From: Streptomyces sp. SID9727
GTDB taxonomy: Bacteria; Actinomycetota; Actinomycetes; Streptomycetales; Streptomycetaceae
Length of the DNA: 62,311 bases
NCBI RefSeq assembly: GCF_010550605.1
Contig: NZ_JAAGNI010000172.1
Span: 1-62,311 of the forward strand
Direction of reading: 5' to 3'
Part shown: positions 52,428 through 60,704 of the stretch, one piece after another
Position numbering within the stretch: position 1 is the stretch's first letter
How the letters are laid out: the number at the start of each line of letters is the position of its first letter
Notes under the pieces: generated by a model
What the model saw: only the letters and a program-made list of their open reading frames with translations
Told to the model about the DNA's origin: nothing
Database searches by the model: none
Made by a program: the position numbers and the translations under genes

Positions 52428-52450
52428 CTGTCAGAGGGGGCGGGTAGGCT
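52428..52450 (+). promoter_or_regulatory. PafBC-type promoter of the helicase gene
   Basis: CTGTCAGAG, exactly 8 bases (GGGGCGGG), then TAGGCT. Seven of nine positions of TTGTCRGTG agree, with exact spacing and -10. The start codon follows 10 bases after the -10, leaving almost no leader. Confidence 0.65.
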
Positions 52451-52460
52451 CGACAACAAG

Positions 52461-55295
52461 ATGACAGAGGACCTCTCACCAGCTGAGCGCTACCAGGCTT
52501 CCCGGCTCCGGGCGGCCGAGCAGGCGACCGCTCTCGGGCCGTTCCGCGAGATGTACGACTTCGATCTCGACCCGTATCAGATCGAGGCGTGCAAGGCGCT
52601 GGAGGCCGGGAAGGGCGTGCTCGTCGCCGCCCCCACCGGCTCGGGCAAGACGATCGTCGGCGAATTCGCCGTGCACCTCGCCCTGGAGCAGGGCCGCAAA
52701 TGCTTCTACACCACGCCGATCAAGGCCCTGTCGAACCAGAAGTTCGCGGACCTGGCCCGGCGCTACGGCTCCGACAAGGTCGGCCTGCTCACCGGTGACA
52801 ACAGCGTCAACGCGGACGCCCCGGTCGTCGTCATGACCACCGAGGTCCTGCGGAACATGCTGTACGCGGGCTCCCAGGCGCTCAACGGCCTCGGACACGT
52901 GGTCATGGACGAGGTGCACTACCTCTCCGACCGCTTCCGGGGCGCCGTCTGGGAAGAGGTGATCATCCACCTCCCCGAGTCGGTCACCCTGGTCTCCCTG
53001 TCGGCGACCGTGTCCAACGCGGAGGAGTTCGGCGACTGGCTGGACACCGTGCGCGGTGACACCGAGGTGATCGTCTCCGAGCAGCGGCCCGTTCCGCTCT
53101 GGCAGCACGTGCTGGCCGGCCGCCGGATGTACGACCTCTTCGAGGAGGAGACCGACCACGGCGGCCGCGGCACCGGCCGCCGCGAGGTCAACCCCGACCT
53201 CGTCCGCCTCGCCCGCATGGAGAACCAGCGCGGGTACAACCCCCGCGACCGCCGCCGCGGCAAGATGGTCCGCGAGGCGGACCGCGAGCGCGAGCGGCGC
53301 CAGCGCAGCCGGATCTGGACTCCCTCGCGGCCCGAGGTCATCGACCGGCTGGACGCCGAGGGGCTGCTCCCCGCGATCACGTTCATCTTCAGCCGGGCCG
53401 CCTGCGAGGCAGCCGTCCAGCAGTGCCTGCACGCCGGGCTCCGGCTCAACGACGACGACAGCCGCCGGCTGGTGCGGGAGATCGTGGAGGAGCGGACGGC
53501 GTCCATCCCGTCCGAGGACCTGCACGTCCTGGGCTACTACGAGTGGCTGGAGGGCCTGGAGCGGGGCATCGCCGCGCACCACGCCGGGATGCTGCCCCGC
53601 TTCAAGGAGATCGTCGAGGAGCTGTTCGTCCGGGGCCTCGTCAAGGCGGTCTTCGCGACGGAGACGCTGGCCCTCGGCATCAACATGCCCGCCCGCTCGG
53701 TGGTCCTGGAGAAGCTCGTCAAGTGGAACGGCGAGCAGCACGCCGACATCACCCCCGGCGAGTACACCCAGCTCACCGGCCGGGCCGGGCGGCGCGGCAT
53801 CGACGTCGAGGGCCACGCCGTGGTGCTCTGGCAGCGGGGCATGGACCCGGGCGCCCTGGCCGGGCTCGCCGGGACGCGCACCTATCCACTGCGCTCCAGC
53901 TTCCGTCCGTCGTACAACATGGCCGTGAACCTGGTGCAGCAGTTCGGACGGCACCGCTCGCGCGAGCTCCTGGAGACCTCGTTCGCGCAGTTCCAGGCGG
54001 ACCGCTCGGTGGTGGGGATCTCCCGTCAGGTCCAGCGCAACGAGGAGGGCCTGGAGGGCTACCGCGAGGGCATGACCTGCCATCTCGGTGACTTCGAGGA
54101 GTACGCCCGGCTGCGCCGCGACCTCAAGGACCGGGAGACGGAGCTGGCCAAGCAGGGGGCCTCGCAGCGGCGGGCCGCCGCCGCCGCGTCCCTGGAGAAG
54201 CTGAAGCCCGGCGACGTCATCCACGTCCCGACCGGCAAGTTCGCCGGTCTCGCGCTCGTCCTCGACCCCGGACTCCCGGCCGGCCGCACCAACGGGCACG
54301 GGCACCGCGGCATGGAGTACCACGACGGGCCCCGCCCGCTGGTGCTGACCGCCGAGCGGCAGGTGAAGCGGCTCGCCTCGATCGACTTCCCGGTGCCCGT
54401 GGAGGCCGTGGAGCGGATGCGGGTGCCCAAGTCGTTCAACCCGCGCTCGCCGCAGTCGCGCCGGGACCTGGCCTCCGCGCTGCGGAGCAAGGCCGGGCAC
54501 ATCGTCCCGGACCGGCACCGCAGGGGGCGCGCCCCCGCCGCCGACGACCGGGAGATCGCGCGCCTGCGGGCCGAGCTGCGCGCCCACCCCTGCCACGGGT
54601 GCGACGAGCGCGAGGACCACGCCCGCTGGGCCGAGCGCTACCACCGGCTCCAGCGCGACACCCGTCAGCTGGAGCGCCGCATCGAGGGGCGCACCAACAC
54701 CATCGCCCGCACCTTCGACCGGATCGTGGCCCTGCTCACCGAGCTGGACTACCTCCGCGGCAGCGAGGTCACCGAGCACGGGCGGCGTCTCGCCCGGCTC
54801 TACGGCGAGCTCGATCTGCTGGCGAGCGAGTGCCTGCGCGCCGGCGTCTGGGAGGGGCTGAACGCGGCGGAGCTCGCGGCGTGCGTCTCCGCCCTGGTGT
54901 ACGAGGCGCGGCAGGCCGACGACGCGGTGGCGCCGAAGCTGCCGTCGGGGCCCGCGAGGACCGCGCTGGGCGAGATGGTCCGCATCTGGGGGCGGCTCGA
55001 CGCCCTGGAGGAGGACTTCAAGATCAACCAGGCGGAGGGGGTGGGCCAGCGGGAGCCCGATCTCGGCTTCGCCTGGGCGGTGTACATGTGGGCGTCCGGC
55101 CGCTCGCTGGACGAGGTGCTGCGCGAGGCGGACATGCCGGCCGGTGACTTCGTGCGCTGGTGCAAGCAGGTCATCGACGTGCTGGGCCAGGTGGCAGCAG
55201 CCGCGCCCCGGGAGAACAGCTCGGTGGCCAAGAGCGCCCGCAAGGCGGTCGACGAGGTGCTGCGGGGCGTCGTCGCGTACAGCTCCCTGGGCTGA
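52461..55295 (+). CDS. Ski2-like DEVH-box helicase (HelY type)
   Basis: A 944-residue superfamily 2 helicase. RecA domain 1 has the Q-like DPYQIEACKAL, Walker A APTGSGKT (about 57-64), TPIKALSNQK, DEVH (about 150-153) and LSATVSN. RecA domain 2 has FIFSRAACEAAV, ATETLALGINMPARSVVLEK and QLTGRAGRRGID. A C-terminal helical/DSHCT-type domain of about 300 residues follows. M. tuberculosis calls the relative HelY. It probably unwinds RNA or DNA; the Ski2/Mtr4 relationship favours RNA, while the PafBC-like promoter favours a DNA-damage role. It is well separated from the next gene by a terminator and a MITE. Confidence 0.92.
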   Translation: MTEDLSPAERYQASRLRAAEQATALGPFREMYDFDLDPYQIEACKALEAGKGVLVAAPTGSGKTIVGEFAVHLALEQGRKCFYTTPIKALSNQKFADLARRYGSDKVGLLTGDNSVNADAPVVVMTTEVLRNMLYAGSQALNGLGHVVMDEVHYLSDRFRGAVWEEVIIHLPESVTLVSLSATVSNAEEFGDWLDTVRGDTEVIVSEQRPVPLWQHVLAGRRMYDLFEEETDHGGRGTGRREVNPDLVRLARMENQRGYNPRDRRRGKMVREADRERERRQRSRIWTPSRPEVIDRLDAEGLLPAITFIFSRAACEAAVQQCLHAGLRLNDDDSRRLVREIVEERTASIPSEDLHVLGYYEWLEGLERGIAAHHAGMLPRFKEIVEELFVRGLVKAVFATETLALGINMPARSVVLEKLVKWNGEQHADITPGEYTQLTGRAGRRGIDVEGHAVVLWQRGMDPGALAGLAGTRTYPLRSSFRPSYNMAVNLVQQFGRHRSRELLETSFAQFQADRSVVGISRQVQRNEEGLEGYREGMTCHLGDFEEYARLRRDLKDRETELAKQGASQRRAAAAASLEKLKPGDVIHVPTGKFAGLALVLDPGLPAGRTNGHGHRGMEYHDGPRPLVLTAERQVKRLASIDFPVPVEAVERMRVPKSFNPRSPQSRRDLASALRSKAGHIVPDRHRRGRAPAADDREIARLRAELRAHPCHGCDEREDHARWAERYHRLQRDTRQLERRIEGRTNTIARTFDRIVALLTELDYLRGSEVTEHGRRLARLYGELDLLASECLRAGVWEGLNAAELAACVSALVYEARQADDAVAPKLPSGPARTALGEMVRIWGRLDALEEDFKINQAEGVGQREPDLGFAWAVYMWASGRSLDEVLREADMPAGDFVRWCKQVIDVLGQVAAAAPRENSSVAKSARKAVDEVLRGVVAYSSLG

Positions 55296-55303
55296 GACAC
55301 GCG

Positions 55304-55336
55304 GAAGCCGGCCGGGCGCGCGGTCCGGTCGGCTTC
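55304..55336 (+). terminator. Hairpin after the helicase gene
   Basis: GAAGCCGGCC (55304-55313) pairs with GGTCGGCTTC (55327-55336), including one G-T wobble. It is followed by TGTA. Confidence 0.65.
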
Positions 55337-55367
55337 TGTACGGGGTCCCTTCCCCGGGGAGGGCCGG

Positions 55368-55548
55368 CTAGGGCGTGTTTCGAAAGTAGCGCCGTCCGCC
55401 CGTAGGGCGGGTCCGGCGGCGTCTGGTGCGTGCGATCGCAAGGCGGAGGGTCGCCCCGATACTGGTTGTATCGGGGTGATCCCGACAACGCGGCGAGCGT
55501 GCGTGCCAGGCGTCGCCGGACAGGCGGGACTTTCGAAACACGCCCTAG
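55368..55548. mobile_element. 181-bp MITE-like element with 20-bp terminal inverted repeats
   Basis: The ends are perfect inverted repeats, CTAGGGCGTGTTTCGAAAGT at 55368-55387 and its complement at 55529-55548. No ORF is inside. An internal hairpin (CCCCGATAC and GTATCGGGG) and other stems are present. The CTAG at each end may include a TA-type target duplication. Termini like GGGCGTGTTTCGAAA are, from memory, common around Streptomyces insertion sequences; no transposase is in the window. Its right end supplies the stop codon of the SPW gene. Confidence 0.8.
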
Positions 55549-55991
55549 GACCGGCCGCCTCGGCTCATTTTCATCGACGCGCCCGCGCAGACCAGTCCGA
55601 GCAGTGCGGTCAGTCCGCCGATGATGACGTTGTTGAGGATGACGCCGGTGTCCGGGCTGCTGCCCACCACCCAGGGCGAGATGATCATCCAGGCGCCCAT
55701 GGCGCAGATGGCCCAGCTCAGGCCGTACATCCGCTGCGGCATCGCGGTGAACCCGAGGCCGAGCACGGCGATCGCGATGCCCATGACCAGGTTGTGCGTC
55801 ACCAGCGCGGACTGCGAGGTGGTGAAGTGCAGCACCCACGGAGACACGGCGCAGTAGAGGCCGACCAGGAAGACCGGCGCGTCCACGAGCGCCACGTCGC
55901 GGCCGCCCATCACGCGTGCGTAACGGTCGCTCATTTCCGACATGTCGGGGTGCCCGGCCATGTCGTGGCCGGCGTGCGAGACGTTTGACAT
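55545..55991 (-). CDS. SPW repeat membrane protein
   Basis: A 148-residue integral membrane protein with a His/Met-rich cytosolic start (SHAGHDMAGHPDMSEMSD) and four membrane segments. Two SPW motifs are seen, in GLYCAVSPWVLHF and MIISPWVVG, the hallmark of the SPW domain family. The function is unknown. The TAG stop lies inside the terminal repeat of the MITE-like element, so the original C-terminus may have been longer or different. Confidence 0.85.
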   Translation of the reverse strand: MSNVSHAGHDMAGHPDMSEMSDRYARVMGGRDVALVDAPVFLVGLYCAVSPWVLHFTTSQSALVTHNLVMGIAIAVLGLGFTAMPQRMYGLSWAICAMGAWMIISPWVVGSSPDTGVILNNVIIGGLTALLGLVCAGASMKMSRGGRS

Positions 55992-56177
55992 GAGTTTCGT
56001 CCCCTTCGGATCGCGCGGACCCGGTCACCGTTGTGCGCGGGAAGTGGCCCGCACTGACCATTCTGCTCTTATTCGTCGCTTATGTGCAGCTTCGAGGCGA
56101 TGTGATGTCCGCAGGATCCGCACCGGCCGGCCGGTGGCCTCGCGGTGGGCCGGGGGGGCCCACCGCGAGGAGAGCGG

Positions 56178-56825
56178 TCAGGCGGCCGGCGGCATCAGGA
56201 CCGTGTCCACGATGTAGACCGTGGCGTTGGCCGTGGGGACGTTGCCGCAGACGATCTTCGACGCGTCGTTGACGGTGTACGTCATGTCCGAGCCCGAGGT
56301 CGTCAGCGCACCCTTCTCCAGGGTCTCGAACGAACCCTTCTCCAGCTGCTCCGGCGTCAGCTTCTGGCCCACCACGTGGTACGTGAGGACCTTGGTGAGC
56401 GCGGCCTTGTCGGCGAGGAGCTTGTCGAGGTCGGCCTTCGGGACCTTGGCGAAGGCGTCGTTGGTCGGGGCGAACACGGTGATGTTCTGCGCGTTGTTGA
56501 GCGTGTCCACCAGGCCGGCCTTCTTGACCGCGGTGACCAGGGTGGACAGGGCCGGGTTGTTCGAAGCCGCCGTGGCGACGGGGTCCTTCGCCATGCCAGT
56601 GAAGGAGCCCGCTCCGCTCTTCGGGACCGAGGCGCAGGCCGGGCCGAAGGGCTTGTCCGTGTCCATGGACTTCTCGGCGGACGGCGAGGCCGGGGCCTTC
56701 GCGGAGCTCGCGCTCGACCCGGACGCGCTGTCCTTGGAGTCGTCGGAACAGGCCGTCAGGGCCAGCGGCAGGACAAGCGCGGCGGACAGCGCGACGGCGG
56801 CGCGGCGGGCGTGGATGACCTTCAT
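56178..56825 (-). CDS. Fasciclin-domain lipoprotein (MPT70/MPT83-like)
   Basis: A 215-residue exported lipoprotein. The signal peptide ends in the lipobox ALTAC, then a Ser/Ala/Asp linker. One fasciclin (FAS1) domain (about 75-215) has PALSTLVTAVKKAGLVDTLN, ITVFAPTNDAFAKVP and VLTYHVVGQKL. Such proteins mediate surface adhesion or unknown cell-envelope roles; the mycobacterial MPT70/MPT83 relatives belong to the SigK regulon (recall). It starts 110 bases after the sulfite-oxidase-like gene on the same strand. Confidence 0.92.
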   Translation of the reverse strand: MKVIHARRAAVALSAALVLPLALTACSDDSKDSASGSSASSAKAPASPSAEKSMDTDKPFGPACASVPKSGAGSFTGMAKDPVATAASNNPALSTLVTAVKKAGLVDTLNNAQNITVFAPTNDAFAKVPKADLDKLLADKAALTKVLTYHVVGQKLTPEQLEKGSFETLEKGALTTSGSDMTYTVNDASKIVCGNVPTANATVYIVDTVLMPPAA

Positions 56826-56935
56826 GGTGTTCTCCTGTATGGGTAACCGATTGATTGCGTACGGTAATGGGACAGGGGTGCGCGCGGCCCGGACGGACGG
56901 TGCGCATGTCGGGGGGAGGCGGCGGGACCGCGTGT

Positions 56936-58540
56936 TCAGGACACGTCGACCACCACCGAGTGCCGGCCGGTGGCCCCGTTCGGCACGGTGCCGGCGCGGC
57001 GGGCGGTCTGTGTGGCGCCGGTCCCGTCGGTGGCGCGGACCTCCAGGGTGTGGCTGCCCGGGGTGGCCGGCCACTCCCACACCCACTGGCGCCAGACGTC
57101 CCGGCCCGCCGGCGCCGCGAGCCGCGCCGGGTGCCACGGGCCGCCGTCCACCCGCACCTCGACCCGGGTGATGCCCCGGTGCTGGGCCCAGGCGACCCCG
57201 GCGACCGGCACCGTGCCCGCCCTCGGGGACGCGAAGGGGCGCGGGGTGTCGATGCGGGCCTGGGTCTTGACGGGCGCCCGCCGGGACCAGGTCCGCTTCA
57301 CCCAGTACGCGTCGTACGCGTCGAAGGCGGTCAGCTCGATGTCCTTGATCCACTTGCAGGCCGACACGTATCCGTACAGGCCGGGGACGACCATCCGGAC
57401 CGGGAAGCCGTGCTCGAAGGGCAGCGGCTCCCCGTTCATGCCGAAGGCGAGCAGCGCCTCGCGGCCGTCCATGACGTCCTCGACCGGGGTGCCGATCGTC
57501 ATGCCGTCCACCGAACGCGCCACGAGCTGGTCGGCCGGACCGCCCTCGGACGGGGGCCGTACCCCCGCCTCCCGCAGCAGATCCGCGAGACGCACGCCGA
57601 GCCACCGGGCGTTGCCGACGTACGGCCCGCCCACCTCGTTCGAGACACAGGTCAGCGTGATGTCGCGCTCGACGGCCCTGCGGCCCATCAGGTCCCGCAG
57701 ACTGAGCGTCAAGGGCCGGGACACCCCCCTCCCGTGGATCCGCAGCCGCCATGCCCCGGCGTCCACCCGGGGCACGACCAGGGCCGTGTCGACACGGTAG
57801 AAGTCCTTGTTGGGCGTGACGAACGGGCTGAGCCCTCGGATCCCCAGCTCCGCACCGGCCGGTACGGCGGGGGCGGGCGAGGCGGGCGCGGGGAGCTTCA
57901 GATCGCGCCGGGACGCCTCCGCCCCGGCCTGCACGGCCGAGGTGAGGCGCCGCCCCAGCAGCCCGGCCCCGGCGGAGGCCACCGCAGCGATGCCCGCCGC
58001 GACGACGAAGCCGCGCCGGTCGAAGCCTCCGGCCGGCCGCTCCCCGTACGAGCGGGCCGGATACAGCCGCCCGGACAGCAGATACAGCACCCCGGCACCG
58101 GCCAGCGCGCCCGCCACGGACGGCAGCGCGTCCGAGACCCGGCCCTCGGGCCGTCCGACCGCCGCCACCGCCCCGACCGCGCCGAAGACCAGCACGGCCG
58201 CCGAGCCGGCGATCCGGTGGCGGAGCGTCAGCAGCCCGACGGCCACGGCGAACAGCGCCAGGATCGCCAGGATGCCGAGCTCCAGGACCAGCTTGTCGTT
58301 GGTCCCGAAGTTCCGTACGGCGAAGTCCTTGAGCGCCGGGGGAGTGCGGTCGATCACCGCACCGCCCACCGCCGTCACCGGACCCGCCTCGGGCCGCACG
58401 ACCGCCGCCGCCAGCTCGGCGACGGCCAGGGAGGCGAACCCGGCGATCACCCCGCTGAGCGCGGCACAGGCCGCGCGCAGCGCTCGGGATCGCCGGGGCT
58501 CGGTGGCCCCGGTCTCCGGATCGTTCCGCTCTTCACTCAC
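56936..58540 (-). CDS. Membrane-bound sulfite-oxidase-type molybdoprotein
   Basis: A 534-residue protein. Several N-terminal membrane segments (about 25-150, including VLELGILAILALFAVAVG) are followed by a second hydrophobic stretch (GFVVAAGIAAVASAGAGLLG). A molybdopterin domain follows, with the Mo-ligand Cys in ITLTCVSNEVGGPYVGNARW and FPVRMVVPGLYGYVSACKWI. The dimerisation domain is at the C-terminus. The substrate is unknown; oxidation or reduction of an S- or N-oxide is typical. The GTG start, with no ribosome site, follows a -10-like CCGAAT by 7 bases, so the message is likely leaderless. Confidence 0.9.
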   Translation of the reverse strand: MSEERNDPETGATEPRRSRALRAACAALSGVIAGFASLAVAELAAAVVRPEAGPVTAVGGAVIDRTPPALKDFAVRNFGTNDKLVLELGILAILALFAVAVGLLTLRHRIAGSAAVLVFGAVGAVAAVGRPEGRVSDALPSVAGALAGAGVLYLLSGRLYPARSYGERPAGGFDRRGFVVAAGIAAVASAGAGLLGRRLTSAVQAGAEASRRDLKLPAPASPAPAVPAGAELGIRGLSPFVTPNKDFYRVDTALVVPRVDAGAWRLRIHGRGVSRPLTLSLRDLMGRRAVERDITLTCVSNEVGGPYVGNARWLGVRLADLLREAGVRPPSEGGPADQLVARSVDGMTIGTPVEDVMDGREALLAFGMNGEPLPFEHGFPVRMVVPGLYGYVSACKWIKDIELTAFDAYDAYWVKRTWSRRAPVKTQARIDTPRPFASPRAGTVPVAGVAWAQHRGITRVEVRVDGGPWHPARLAAPAGRDVWRQWVWEWPATPGSHTLEVRATDGTGATQTARRAGTVPNGATGRHSVVVDVS

Positions 58541-58547
58541 GACGGGG

Positions 58548-58574
58548 ATTCGGTGCCGGGTGCCGAGCGGATGG
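58548..58574 (-). promoter_or_regulatory. SigK-type promoter of the molybdoprotein gene
   Basis: On the minus strand CCATCC (58574-58569), 15 bases, then CCGAAT (58553-58548). This is the pattern I recall for mycobacterial SigK (CCATCC, about 16 bases, CGAAT). The GTG start is 7 bases past the -10. Confidence 0.6.
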
Positions 58575-58609
58575 GTCTGTCACTCGATCGGATGAACGCA
58601 GGGTTCCGC

Positions 58610-58636
58610 CAATCCGACCAATGACCGGCAACGAAT
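58610..58636 (+). promoter_or_regulatory. SigK-type promoter of the flavoprotein operon
   Basis: CAATCC (58610-58615), 15 bases, ACGAAT (58631-58636). It has the same spacing as the divergent promoter and two substituted positions. It lies 74 bases before the flavoprotein start. Confidence 0.5.
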
Positions 58637-58710
58637 CACTTTCCAAACAGGCATCCGCCTCCCCCTCCGTCCTCGGGGAAGGGCGTCGGGGCCGATCCGG
58701 AAGGAGCGCG

Positions 58711-59985
58711 ATGAGCGACAGGCGGCGACGCACGGCCGTCGTGGGCAGCGGGGTGGCCGGGCTGACGGCCGCCCACATCCTGCGCAGAGCCCACGACGTG
58801 ACCCTGTTCGAGGCGGACGACCGGATGGGCGGCCACGCGCACACCCACGACCTGCCCGGGGCCGACGGCCGCGTCCACCAGGTCGACTCCGGCTTCATCG
58901 TGCACAACCGGCGCACCTACCCCCACCTGCTGCGGCTCTTCGCGGAACTCGGCGTGCCCACGCAGGAGTCGGAGATGAGCATGTCCGTCCGGTGCGAGGG
59001 ATGCGGCCTGGAGTACGCGGGGGCCCGCGGCCCGGCCGGTCTCCTCGCCCGCCCGGCGTCCTTGCGCGACCCCGCCTATCCGCGGATGCTCGCCGCCGTG
59101 CCCCGCTTCCACCGGCTGGCCCGGCGGCTGCTGCGGGACGGCGGGCCGGACGCGGACACGCTGACGCTGGGGGAGTTCGCGGCGCGCGGGCGCTTCTCGC
59201 CGTACTTCACCGCGCACTTCCTGACGCCCGTGGTGGCGGCGGTCTGGTCCTGCGACCCGGTGACCGCGATGCGCTACCCGGCCCGCTACCTTTTCCGCTT
59301 CCTCGACCACCACGGCATGCTCACGATCGGCGGCTCCCCGGTCTGGCGGACCGTCACCGGAGGCTCCCGCGCCTATGTGGAGCGCGTGACCAAACAACTC
59401 TCCGCCGTCCGCACCGCCACCCCGGTCCGCAGCGTCCGCCGGCACGCCGACGGGGTCGAGATCACCACGGAGGACGGCACCGCCGAACCCTTCGACCGCG
59501 TCGTCGTCGCCACCCACCCCGACCAGGCCCTCCGCCTCCTCTCCGACCCGACCGAGGACGAGAGCCGCGTCCTGGGCGCCTTCCGCTACTCCCGCAACGC
59601 GACCCTGCTGCACACCGACACCCGGCTGTTGCCCACGGCGCCCAGAGCCCGCGCCGCCTGGAACTACCTGATGCCGGACTGCGCCGCCGACGCCTCCCAC
59701 GTCACCGTCAGCTACGACATGAACCGGCTCCAGCGCCTCGACGCCCCGGAGACCTTCGTCGTCACGCTGAACGGCGCCGATCGCGTCGCGCCCGGACTCG
59801 TCCGGGCCCGGATGGTCTACGAACACCCCGTCTACACCCCGGAGTCCGTGGCCGCCCAGGCCCGCCTCCCCGCCCTGTCCGGGCCGGTCACCGCCTACGC
59901 GGGCGCCTACCACGGCTGGGGGTTCCACGAGGACGGCTGCCGCTCCGGCGCCGAGGCCGCGGCGGCCCTGGGGGTGGACTGGTGA
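58711..59985 (+). CDS. NAD(P)/FAD-dependent amine-oxidase-like flavoprotein
   Basis: A 424-residue protein. ATG 58711 has GGAAGGAG immediately upstream; the ORF extends 30 codons further but without a ribosome site. The FAD motif TAVVGSGVAGLTAAHIL is followed by EADDRMGGHAHTH. PVWRTVTGGSRAYVERV is conserved in this family, with YAGAYHGWGFHEDG near the end. It belongs to the group that accompanies DUF1365 and cyclopropane synthases (Rv0449c type); it may oxidise or desaturate a fatty-acyl chain (inference). It overlaps the next gene by 4 bases (GTGA). Confidence 0.9.
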   Translation: MSDRRRRTAVVGSGVAGLTAAHILRRAHDVTLFEADDRMGGHAHTHDLPGADGRVHQVDSGFIVHNRRTYPHLLRLFAELGVPTQESEMSMSVRCEGCGLEYAGARGPAGLLARPASLRDPAYPRMLAAVPRFHRLARRLLRDGGPDADTLTLGEFAARGRFSPYFTAHFLTPVVAAVWSCDPVTAMRYPARYLFRFLDHHGMLTIGGSPVWRTVTGGSRAYVERVTKQLSAVRTATPVRSVRRHADGVEITTEDGTAEPFDRVVVATHPDQALRLLSDPTEDESRVLGAFRYSRNATLLHTDTRLLPTAPRARAAWNYLMPDCAADASHVTVSYDMNRLQRLDAPETFVVTLNGADRVAPGLVRARMVYEHPVYTPESVAAQARLPALSGPVTAYAGAYHGWGFHEDGCRSGAEAAAALGVDW

Positions 59986-60704
59986 ACGCCCTCTACCCGT
60001 GCACGATCACCCACATACGGACCGCGCCCAGCCGGTACGGCTTCCACCACCGCACCTACCTGTGGCTGACGGACCCCGACGGGCCCCCGCCGCTGCCGCG
60101 CGCCCTGCGCTTCCTCGCCCGCTTCGACGCCCGCGACCACTTCGGCGGCACCGCCCCGACCATCCGGGCCGGGCTCGTCCGCTTTCTGGCCGCGCGCGGC
60201 ATCGACCTCGCCGACGGCACCGTCCTCATGCTGAGCCAGGCCCGGGTCCTCGGATACGTCTTCAACCCCCTGACCGTCTACTGGTGCCGGCGTGCCGACG
60301 GCACCCCGCTGTGCACGGTCGCCGAGGTGCACAACACGTACGGCGAACGCCACTGCTACCTGCTGCGCCCCGACGACCGGGGGCGGGCGGTCACCAGCAA
60401 GGAGTTCTACGTATCGCCGTTCTTCGGCACCGACGGCGAGTACTGGATGCGGCTGCCGGAACCCGGCCCCGAACTGCGCCTGACGGTCCACCTGGAGCGG
60501 GCGGGGACCCGCCCGTTCACCGCGACCGTCAGGGGTGAACGGCGCCCGGCGACCGCCCGGATCCTGCTCGCCCTCGCCCTGCGGCACCCCTGGTCCACGG
60601 CCGTCGTCTCCGCCGCCATCCGGCTGCACGGCATACGCCTCTACCGGCGCGGGCTGCCCGTCCGGACCCGCCCCCACCACCGCACCCAGGAAGGCATGCG
60701 ATGA
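59982..60704 (+). CDS. DUF1365 family protein
   Basis: A 240-residue protein that begins at GTG 59982 within the preceding stop (GTGA). It has the family motifs RYGFHHRTYLWLTD, GYVFNPLTVYWC and VAEVHNTYGERHCYLL, then FYVSPFF. There is no known reaction. DUF1365 genes are regularly found between an amine-oxidase-like flavoprotein and a cyclopropane synthase, so it probably works in the same lipid modification (inference). It ends in an ATGA overlap with the synthase gene. Confidence 0.9.
   Translation: MNALYPCTITHIRTAPSRYGFHHRTYLWLTDPDGPPPLPRALRFLARFDARDHFGGTAPTIRAGLVRFLAARGIDLADGTVLMLSQARVLGYVFNPLTVYWCRRADGTPLCTVAEVHNTYGERHCYLLRPDDRGRAVTSKEFYVSPFFGTDGEYWMRLPEPGPELRLTVHLERAGTRPFTATVRGERRPATARILLALALRHPWSTAVVSAAIRLHGIRLYRRGLPVRTRPHHRTQEGMR

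Noticed and set aside
56826..56935. Separate SigK promoter for the fasciclin gene
   Set aside because: No CGAAT box with a CCATCC-like partner was found; co-transcription with the molybdoprotein gene is simpler.
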